NCBI GenBank assembly: GCA_037951105.1
Contig: JBAMJV010011223.1
Span: forward strand, 40,399-104,398
DNA: 64,000 nucleotides
Direction: 5' to 3'
From: Echinarachnius parma
Lineage: Eukaryota > Echinodermata > Echinoidea > Clypeasteroida > Echinarachniidae
The first letter of the stretch is position 1, and every line of letters starts with the position of its first letter. The position numbers were made by a program, and so were the translations under genes. Below, in pieces: positions 55,242 to 64,000 of the stretch. The notes below the pieces were generated by a model. That model worked only from the letters and a program-made list of their open reading frames with translations, was not told the DNA's origin and did no database searches.

Positions 55242-56560
55242 GTTCAAGCTGTCTCGACCGACATTATATCGATGGCCTCAGCCTTAAAAATGTCAAACAT
55301 TGTTGGTCTCGGACTTGACAATTTTGACTGGTCCTGGTCTTCATGGTCTTGCAGGTCTTAAAAATGTCGAAAATTAGGGGTTCTTGATTGCTTTGAATGC
55401 CGATTAACAACCACTGGGTCTTGGTCTCAGCCTCGAGAATGTGGACCCGTCCTGGCCTCGGATTCCAAAAATTTCCACGACTATATACCGGCCGGCCCGC
55501 TTACATGATCATGACCAATGGTCTTGGTCTCGTTCTCGAAAATGTTGAAGTATATTATATAATCATGTACTTGGTCCCGGCTTACTCAATAACCTTTAAA
55601 ATGATCTCACTGGCAAAGAAATGTCAGCGTTTTTTTTTCCAGCTTAATTTTTTTTTTAGTACATGAATTTGTATAGTTATTTTGTCAATGCGAACTATGT
55701 TCACACTTATTTATATAAATTGATCCATGGGCGTCGATTGCGGGGGGGGGTGGGGGGGGGGTATAATAGGCCGGCCAATATCTTTTAGGTGGGTGGGGTG
55801 GCGTGTATGGTTAATCTTTTATCCCCTGGTTGGGGTTAGAAAAAAAAAAAAAAAAAAAAAAACGTTGAAATTAGGGACATCAAGCCGGCTCAGTGCCTCC
55901 TGGTCATTGGCATGGGCTACAATATAGTTGTGCCTATTGACTCTACTTTCAACACTTGGTTTCTTGACAAAATGCTTACCAAATGCGAATAACTATAAAT
56001 GATGTAATAGTCAAAGTCTAAACCTGCATAATTATACCGTTACTGAGATGGCAATTATGGCCAAGAGTTTTAAAGAGTACATACAGGCTTGGTGCGATAT
56101 TCTGAAACAATTATAAGCTGAAATTGATTGTATCTACGTAATATCTACGCTACAGTCTACAATATTACACTTATAACTGGGAATAGCGATAAAATACACC
56201 CCATATTAGAAAAAAGTGGAAATTGGTGTGACCGTGATGTGTTTATTATTAGATTTATGATTAATTATATTATGAACATAGCAATGAAATAATATAGTCA
56301 GATTACACTTATATACAGTTAGTATTTAAAGTTAATCGACTGTTTTTAATGTAATGTAATATGACTACTCAATGATTATGAGTGATGTATTCTAGTTAGT
56401 TTAATTGATTGTTTGTTATTGCAATATTGTTACATTGCTACGATGTTATACCCTATTATATACTTTGTAACCAAGTGAAAAAAAAATGTCCATGAATTTG
56501 GACAATAAAACCAAAATCAATCAATCATAATTATTAGGGGCTGAACCAGTAACAAATTAT
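54441..56560. other. Intergenic with homopolymers and LINE tail
   Basis: C homopolymers at about 54480-54506, 54546-54558, 54598-54612 and 55211-55240, a TGGTCTCGG-rich stretch at 55250-55560 and an A run at 55842-55861. A probable LINE 3' end lies at about 56440-56530 (GGACAATAAAACC followed by a TCAA repeat). No supported gene. Confidence 0.5.
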
Positions 56561-56564
56561 AGGG

Positions 56565-56720
56565 CGAAGTGACGGTTTCGGGCGACTTTGTGAAGGGCGG
56601 GCAGGTCTATTATAATGGTGCGTGAGTCAAGTCTTCGCTCGCTAGCTCTAGCTCGGCGACGGTCGACGGTTGAGATTTCGCGCGTAATTTCGGCGGGCAA
56701 TAAATTCGCCATACGCAGCA
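56565..56720 (+). promoter_or_regulatory. CpG-rich patch, possible promoter
   Basis: A short GC-rich and CpG-rich interval (GGGCGGGCAGG, CGCTCGCTAGC, CGGCGACGGTCGACGG, TTTCGCGCG) in AT-rich surroundings, about 400 bp before a probable first coding exon. Confidence 0.35.
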
Positions 56721-57132
56721 GTTTTGTGAACCACTCTCACTACAATTAAAATATTTCGTTTAATCGACAACATCAAATAAGTTGCAATGAAATTTAACCA
56801 AAGAAAAAGTATATCTAAAACTAAAAAGAATTAAATGGCAACATGCAATTATTTTCAAACTATATGAGTACTTGCATGAGCTTCAAATTGACACTTTCAC
56901 TATATGTTCACTGAAATATGCAACTGACCATTCTGTCCAATCACGCATCGCCATTGTATATGACGTATTAATTATAGCTTGAAATTCAGCGCCATAACTC
57001 TGTACTGTATCGGCACACTTCGTATTCGTATTCAACCGGACTCAGAATTCAATTATTTTTAGTTTTACTCGCGTGAAATAAATTATCTTATATATTCTTA
57101 CATATTATAGAGTGTTTGTTAGGCCTTCAAGG

Positions 57133-57368
57133 ATGGTCAAGTACTATTTTGCGTATGTCAAATATCGTTATGATCACGAGAAGGCTATTGTTCCGATCAG
57201 CGACATTCGAGGTTTTGAGCAAGGGCTTCACATAAATGAAAAGTGCTACATGGTGAGATGGACGGGAGGCAGCCACGGCCAGGTACGTCCGGCAGAAGCC
57301 TGCGAGTTACCGAGCCCTCACCCATGGGACGACGAATATTATAAAGCGCACATCATTTTTGTTGGGTG
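57133..57368 (+). CDS. Probable first coding exon of an unidentified gene
   Basis: ATG at 57133 (GGATGG context) and 78 codons plus two bases up to a strong GTGAGT donor. The product begins MVKYYFAYVKYRYDHEKAIV, then PISDIRGF, a KCYMVRWTGG segment and DDEYYKAHIIFVGW. The pattern (FAYVK..AIVPVSDI..YYKA.I) is reminiscent of the N-terminal region of invertebrate BEN-domain proteins, but I see no BEN domain and treat this as a hint only. No in-phase next exon was found with confidence. Confidence 0.5.
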
Positions 57369-59520
57369 GTGAGTACATTTTTTTTTTGCAAGCTAGGGTA
57401 TCATTTATGAAATACTCGGCCAGTTTAATTTCTACGCTTTGCCAAGGGCAAGGAGTAGACTAGTCAAGAAAGTCATGATGATCTAAGTTCTAATCTAAAT
57501 CATAATTTTTATTTTATTTAATCCACATATGGGAGAAAATGTGATTGACATTGAGTGATTGACATTGTCATACTTTTTACTAACTACCGTAGACGTAGTG
57601 GCTAGGCCTAGTCCTAGAGAACTCGGCCAGAAAAGAGGACAGGGCTGACTTTGAAATTAGATAAACTTTAGTCTGCCGTAATGCCGAGAATCATGATTCT
57701 CGGCAAATCTAAAGTGAACATGTGACTCGAAACTTATCAATAATTGACATCTGTATGATCTGTCTAGACTCTAGTCTAGTGTCTGTGTATGATTATGAAT
57801 ATGATTGATATTGATACTACTAATTTGATTGAATTATTATCAACGATTTATCTGCATATCTGCTCATCATAAACAAATGGGCATTTCCACGGTAAAGGGG
57901 TACTTCTATATATGGAAGTGAAACAGATTTTCTTTATGTAAATAACAATGTTTACCCTGTGGCTTTCTTTGTTTATCAGTTCATTGATTGAAGTATATAA
58001 ATTTAAAAAAAGACAATTTGATGCACTAATACCTTCATATAAATGTGTTGTGATCCTTTCTTTGGTGCAAAATAATCTAAAATGTGACGTTACAGAATTT
58101 AATTGTGAGCTGTCTGACTTGGGAGATCTTTGCAATATTATTTCTGCCAAGAGATCTATGTTTGAAGTTTTAGTGAGAGCTTCTGATGTGGATGGATTAT
58201 GGCATTGATCTTTTGTTGTGCAATCGAGCCTAAAAAGAGAGGGACTGAGTGAGTTGAAAATCTCTCAAAATGAATGGGAGATTCTGTCCACCCCCGTTAC
58301 ATACGTTCCAAGTGAATTTGCTTTTTAACTACAATGACTCATTAGCACTTTTGTGGTTTCTGAAAATCTTCTCATTGAAGTTCAAAATTCTGACCACGAA
58401 ACATACGCCCAAACAAACACGAAATTGCACTAAAATAAAAATGAAAATCCCACTGCAATTATCTGTCCACCTCGCGAACGTACGTAACATTGCATTACAA
58501 CAACAAGTATCGGTCATGGAGCCAGTGCAGTGAATACCCGCATCGCGGCCGAGTGAGCCGGGTACCTCCATTGTCTGTCTACGCGATAGCCAATCACTTA
58601 TCATCGATACCATGTGAGCTACACGGAACCATCGAAATTCTGTCCACTCTGTGCGTACGTTCACCTTGGATGGAAGCGCGAGTGTCACGTACGCACGCAG
58701 GACAGAAACTGGTTTCTGTCCATCGTGCGTACGTTTTGAACGTACGCACGCAGGACCGAATGGGTTGCTACCTTTCTAACTGGGGTGAAATGGGACAGTT
58801 TAGATGATTTTTATGACTCTTGTACGAAATTATGTCCATCCTGCTTAACATCAGCAATAAAAAGAATTCAAAACCATGTTGGATATGAAATAAAATTTAT
58901 GAAAATTTCTCTGTCCTATTCACCCTGTGGTGGCGAATATGAATAAGGACAAAGTTGTCCAGTTATACTTCATATGTAATTTATTTCATATTTACTCTTA
59001 CTTGAAGGGGTAAATAGGATTTTCTTGAATTAGTGACACTGAATTACAAGATTACACATTTCGTAAGTTTCCCATGAATCAATTTCCAGAAAATGAAATT
59101 TTAAAATGGACTTCATCTTTTGAATTTGCTGTTACTATGAGCATTTATTGTTGATAAAGTGTAATGCAACCTATGAAGACTGTCCAAAATGATCTCCTTA
59201 TGTGCATAACTAATAGAACACAATAGTGAATGGCTTGTATCAAAGCATGGTTATACTTATAGGAAGATAAGGAACTGTGATTACAGGGTATGTCAGCATA
59301 ACAAACTCTTAGAAGACTTATGTAATGCTAGTTGTATTGCATAGAGAGCGAAAATGTGAACCACACAAAATATTAGCATCAAATTTGTACATGGCTGCTT
59401 ACATTAATGTCGTGTTCCTTTTAGATCTGATGTATAGTGGCCTATCAATCCCAGTTAATGTATGAAATTTGTAAACTAAAGTTGCTATGTGAACTGTCAA
59501 CAAAATAATAAATGTATGCC
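57369..59520. other. Presumed intron; palindrome cluster at 58280-58760
   Basis: No supported coding exon; the open frame at 57948-58208 lies in AT-rich DNA and is weak. Between 58280 and 58760 a TCTGTCCA..GTACGTTC motif recurs in both orientations, including a GTGCGTACGTT / AACGTACGCAC hairpin at about 58726-58751. Confidence 0.45.
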
Positions 59521-60062
59521 TACGCTACATATCGTCAGTGGGGTGACAAAACCTTGTATCTCAAAAATGACAAATGCTTAGGAGAAAAAATGGCTGCCTT
59601 AGCATGCAAGTCCAGTGGAGTTACAAGGTCTTGTCACCCCACAATTAAACACCAATTCTCACCACTTTCGTGATACATGTATATTATCTTCCATGGAGCT
59701 GTAACCAAATTTGTCTCTGACTTGTTCAATTTCAATTTGACTGTAATGCTTAGTTTGAATTTCAATGTTGGCTGAATTCAGAGTTGAAATCTTAATTAAA
59801 TTTCAGTGTTACACTATGTAAATTTACTGAATTTATGTACCTTTTAAAACACACAATGTATATGTGTTATGTAGGTCATCAGTGGGGTGACAAACAGACA
59901 AGTTTGGTTAATAAGCAAATGTCATGGTTGACTTATATATCTTCCATGGGAGCTGTGACCAAATTTGTCTCTGACTTGTTTAATTTCAATTTGATTGTAA
60001 TGCTGAAATTTGAATTTCAATGTTAGCTGAATTTGGAGTTAGAAATCACTGAAATAAACTTT
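59521..60062. repeat. Tandem duplication of ~345 bp with inverted repeat
   Basis: CAGTGGGGTGACAAA and ACCAAATTTGTCTCTGACTT..TTCAATTT..TGTAATGCT..AATTTCAATGTT blocks occur in the same order at 59531-59800 and 59879-60050. The first unit also has GTGGGGTGACAA..CTTGTA inverted at 59615-59641 (TACAAGGTCTTGTCACCCCAC), which looks like a small MITE. Confidence 0.75.
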
Positions 60063-61536
60063 ATCTGAATTAAATTTCATAAAATCAAATCTATCTTACA
60101 GACTATTTCAGACTTTTTGCAAATAGATTTTTATCTTAGTAATATTTTGAATTCAACAGTATGCATAGATGATTCACTTTTTTGCTTCTTAAGATACATG
60201 TAGTTATAGATGGTGAGTACGTACGTAACATTGGCTGGACAACGCACAATTAAAAAATTAAAAAATTTACTATCCACACTTGCCATATGCTGTATACATT
60301 CTATGATGTCAAATAAATGGAGCTTGTTAGCATTTCAGACCTAATGGAAGTATATGTTCTTTCATATACTTACAGAAACTATGACAAAGACTCACATCAG
60401 CCGGTTACATACGTTCCTTAATTGTGTCATAACATGCATCAACAACGTAATATGTATTTTTAAAAGTGTTTTAGTGTTGGAAAAGTGTAAGTACCCAGTA
60501 AATGGTGACACCAAAGGACACCAAATCAAATAGGTATGCACAATTCACATTTCTCTAAAAAAAACATTATTCAACAGTGTACGCAAATCACACAATTTAT
60601 TCAAATCTAGAACAACTAATCATGAAAAGCAAAAAAAAAAAAAAAAAACACATCAAAAGTTTGAGATACAACTTTTCACTTGGTGTTTTATCGATTGCAG
60701 TACACTGTCACATCAATAGACATTACATATACAGGTTAACTAGCATGTCAGGGGAAACTTTACACTCTACACACTCTCTGGTCCAGTGTTACATACGTTC
60801 ACTCCTCATACATGCCAAACATTAGAACCTCTGGCCCAAGGTTCAGCAAGTAAATGCAGGTTATCTTTTCTGTCATAAAAATATAAAATATACGATATCA
60901 GGCAAGCAATAGCAGAAATGTTATCACCCCAGGGTTACAAATTATTTTGTCCAATTTTCATCACAGAAGTACCCACTTAGCCATGGCAAGGCCCAAATAC
61001 GTGTACATCTGACTTGATTCTTGCTCATGTTGCTGTTCTGCATTCCTGGAATATCAGAAAATTTTAGTCTTAAAATAAGGCTTAGCCGGACTTTACAATC
61101 CAAAATTTAGTTATTATTTTTTATTTCTGTTCACGATAATTTGAGATTTCACATTTTTTGAATCTTGATTCTCACTCTATTAGTTTTGTAGATCTCAGAC
61201 AGTCATTTCGAAAGAAACTTACTCAAATTAGACTGCACTATTGAATATTTCGGTGCCTTCGCTTGATCGCAAATTATCGTTCAACGGCAAAGCAGGGTTT
61301 CCGAATGGCGCAAGTTAATTATGTTACTACCGATTACGAAGGTTCAATTAATGTGTCAAAACTCAAATGTAGGAAAAAAGGAGAAATCTGCAATTTTGGG
61401 CAATAACAAAATTGTTTGAGTCGCCATGCAGACGTGATCTGTCTCGGAAGTGTTGCTGTTTTGATTTTAACTGAGCTTAATCATCTGTGCCCTTTGATCT
61501 CCCCATGCATTACAGTTACCAAGGAAGACTTAGTAG
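60063..61536. other. Presumed intron, nothing recognised
   Basis: AT-rich. The 13-mer GTTACATACGTTC occurs at about 60400 and 60789, as it does at 58298. A run of A lies at 60631-60650. No coding evidence. Confidence 0.45.
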
Positions 61537-61692
61537 ACACCGCATAGAGAATGGGAAGAGGATCATTCATACCAGCAGTGTATGACTCGACTGTGGAGGA
61601 GATCGGCGGCAATGCAATTGCAAAGCAGTAGCGACAAGGCCAGGGCCAGTGCACCCCTGAAGAGGAAGTTGGACGAGGTGTTCCAGGAAAGT
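61537..61692 (+). CDS. Weak candidate exon
   Basis: An open 156 bp segment between a possible TAGTAG acceptor and a good AGT then GTAAGT donor, with codons for DHSYQQCMTRLWRRSAAMQL and then SSSDKARASAPLKRKLDEVF. It does not join the 57133-57368 exon in phase. It could be an exon of the same gene joined through a missed exon, or chance. Confidence 0.25.
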
Positions 61693-61730
61693 GTAAGTTT
61701 CAACTTTCAAGGACAAAACAAATGGGCATA

Positions 61731-61983
61731 ATCGTGTATTAGGCCCCACCACTGCTACATACTGATATACACTAAACCTAACCATGAACCCTAACTAACA
61801 CCTAAACTCTAACCTAACACCCCTAACCCTAATTTGGTAGAGCTATAGGTCACGATCAATGGCTATAGGTCAGATTAATGGCTATAGGTCAGATTTAGTG
61901 GCTATAGGTCAGATTTAGTGGCTATAAGTTGGGCCACATAAGTGTATACAGTATAGCAGTGGTGGGGCCTCACCATACACGAT
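61731..61983. mobile_element. MITE with internal GGCTATAGGTCAGAT tandem repeat
   Basis: The ends ATCGTGTATTAGGCCCCACC and GGTGGGGCCTCACCATACAC are imperfect inverted repeats, continuing through ACTGCTA.ATACTG / CAGTATAGCAGT. Inside are five or so GGCTATAGGTCAGATT-type units of about 20 bp (61845-61930) and CTAACCCTAA-like repeats. Confidence 0.8.
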
Positions 61984-62024
61984 ATTGCCAACAACTGTAA
62001 CACTCATACTCATAGTCACTGTTT

Positions 62025-62480
62025 ATTTGGTCACTAGCCAGTTGGTCCACTACCATTTGGTCCACTAGCCAGTTGGTCTACTGCTTTTTGGTCCACTATC
62101 CAGTTGGTCTACTGTAATTTGGTCCACACCCTATAGTACGTCTACTACCCATTTGGTCTACTAGTACTATTTTACTAGTCATTTAGTCTACCATTTAATT
62201 TGGTCCACACTCCAATTGGTCTACACCCATTTGGTCTACTAGTATTTTGGTCTAACATTTAGTCCATCATGCAATTGGTCTACAAATTATACTTGGTCTA
62301 GTCAATACATCTTAGTCTACTAGTTATTTGGTCTACACTCTATTTAGTCTACTAACCAATTTCGTCTCCAAATCATTTAGTCTACAATCCATTTCGTCTA
62401 CGATGCTCTTGGTCTAGTACTAGTCATTTGTGCTACTACCCAATACGTCTACATACGATTTGGTCTACTACTACTAGTAC
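62025..62480. repeat. Degenerate TTTGGTCTACTA minisatellite
   Basis: About 25 units of 16-20 bp with the core TTGGTC(T/C)AC, including many ATTTGGTCTACTAGTC variants. The array ends at the edge of the nested MITE. Non-coding. Confidence 0.88.
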
Positions 62481-62485
62481 CGTTT

Positions 62486-63495
62486 CTACACCAGTAACGG
62501 ATCACCTACCCACATTGAATGCATGAAGACGTTTGTGACTATCTAATTGTTTTAATTTTTCATACTGGAAGAGGAATGTGCATCTAATATCAACTTATCA
62601 TCTCCTTTTTAAAAGTGATAAACCTCAGTTCCATGATCATCGCGCCAAAAGTGAGAAATTAGCCTTCAAAATAGTGTCATCTAGTGACAAAATGTACAGA
62701 TTTCAGATTTTCAAGAAAAAAAACGGGGGTAAAAAAAAAAATTTTTTTTTTTAATAAGATGTTTAAAAAAACAAAAATATGCCGACGGATCTAGAATTCC
62801 TATATTATTAACAACAGGATAGATGTTCTGGTAACACACACCACAGCATTTTCCCGGCGTGTTTGGGTGCAGGCTTATAGTAAAAAAAGGCAAATTTTAA
62901 TGTATAATTACAGCAGAAATTATCTACACCAGTAACGGATCACCCATTTTTCAAATCCTTATAAAAACAAAACAAAAGATCAGAATTAATTTTTGTTTTG
63001 CTGTAACAATGTATTTCACTAGAATCTGTGATATTTCTAACTTGAAATCGGAAAATTACTTGGATATTCTTGGGTAACAATCGGGTTTTTGTGTGATTTT
63101 TGCTAACATTTCCTAAGGATCATGTGGGGCAGAATTCAACTCCTCATAACACTAAATAAGGAAGCACGTTTAAGAAGATTAATTTTTCTCGGATATTAAT
63201 TGCTAATTTGCTAACACTTTGATGAAAAAATTAAGATAATTGGTCAATTATTTTTACAATTAAAGCCAGGTGATCCCGTTACTGGTGTAGGGGTGATCCG
63301 TTACTGTGCTGCAGCGTAAGGGGTTCGTAAAACGCGCAGTGATTTGCTTATTAGTGATCGGAATGAGTTTGAATTGAACAATATTCGTAATCTGCACTAT
63401 TTTAGCTCTTCCAACGATGTATGATAGTCCATACACAATATTTTGTCTTAGCAAGAAATTGTATCCACGCAAAAGTGATCCGTTACTGGTGTAGC
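62486..63495. mobile_element. Nested MITEs with CTACACCAGTAACGGATCAC ends
   Basis: The 20 bp end motif occurs at 62486 and 62924 (plus orientation) and inverted at 63271-63290 and 63476-63495. A further partial inverted copy lies at 63293-63306. This fits one element (about 62924-63290) inside another of the same family. Non-coding. Confidence 0.82.
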
Positions 63496-63606
63496 TACGG
63501 TACTAGCAATAGTCTACAACAACGCCCCACGCTGTGTATGAAATGTTGTTCACATGTACAGTTAGTATTTTGAAGTTGATGCATAGGTATGGCAAGGGAA
63601 GCAACG

Positions 63607-64000
63607 TCAAAGGGATCTGTTGAGTATAGGGGGCACTTTCACACAAAATATTGTTTGTGAGATACCGAAAAAACTCACTCTCACATTTGAAAGAACATTA
63701 CAATTTTAATGACAGAAACTATTTTATTTAAACAAAATCGGTTCCGAATGGCTGATAAATATCAATAAACTATATAGTTATTCATTCTAAATTTGCTTCA
63801 CTTTTATTTACTTTTTAAGAAAAGTTATAAAAAAAAATCATGAAGTTCTACTTTGAAAAAAAATCTCGAATAGGTTATTTTCAACGTGTGTTTATGGCTG
63901 TACAAACTCTATAGGGGGCTGGGGCCACAATCTGGACTGAAACGTTTTGTGCATTTTTTTAAAAACGTTAATTTTCTTCACTAAGACTTGGTGTAAACTA
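63607..64000. mobile_element. MITE family 'AAAGGGATAGTTGAG', partial at window end
   Basis: AAAGGGATCTGTTGAGTATAG, then CACAAAATATTGTTTGTGAGAT and CAAAATCGGTTCCGAATGGCTGA match the first third of 29600-30179. The rest is diverged or runs past the window. Confidence 0.6.

Noticed and set aside
57948..58208. 86-codon open frame as exon 2 of the 57133 gene
   Set aside because: AT-rich composition, no recognisable motif, and no convincing splice sites in the right phase.
61790..61830. Interstitial telomere repeat (CTAACCCTAA-like)
   Set aside because: Only a few irregular units, and they lie inside a MITE.

Overview
The window reads as nuclear DNA of an animal, most likely a marine invertebrate (an invertebrate deuterostome such as an echinoderm would fit; I cannot fix the species). 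The reasons are genes split by introns with consensus GT/AG splice sites, a rhodopsin-type receptor gene, AT-rich intergenic DNA, long microsatellites and minisatellites, and a very dense load of short inverted-repeat transposons. There are no bacterial operons, RBSs or CRISPR arrays. All alignments were made by eye.

Layout. 1-6.4 kb: simple repeats (GT arrays, a ~0.9 kb TTCG satellite), LINE tails and a foldback element. 6.5-28.5 kb: receptor gene copy A on the plus strand, three exons joined in frame (9948-10367, 26190-26325, 27774-28453; about 411 aa). Its first intron carries an antisense 11.2 kb Ty3/gypsy-type LTR retrotransposon (11026-22227) whose two LTRs appear identical except for one G-run indel, so it looks very young. 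30.6-38.3 kb: a tandem partial duplicate of the same locus (copy B) with exons 1 and 2 but no exon 3. The shared sequence stops in intron 2 beside a minisatellite (38.3-39.0 kb). Both copies carry decayed extra copies of the exon 2 acceptor and exon start just before the real exon 2.

40.6-51.7 kb: a LINE fragment, then a minus-strand CACTA/Tnp2-like transposase gene: a large exon of nearly 800 aa, four upstream copies of one small symmetric exon (75-81 bp), and a probable first exon at 51455-51673. The introns are packed with mariner-like, hAT-like, piggyBac-like and foldback elements. 52-64 kb: G/C homopolymers, a CpG-rich patch leading into a probable first exon of an unidentified gene at 57133-57368, tandem duplications, a minisatellite and nested inverted-repeat elements.

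Functionally there are three stories: a peptide-receptor-like GPCR undergoing local duplication and exon loss; an apparently intact LTR element with an RRM-like Gag N-terminus, a canonical in-register -1 slippery heptamer between gag and pol, and an unusual membrane-spanning Pol tail; and a transposase gene growing an acidic N-terminal repeat by in-frame exon duplication.
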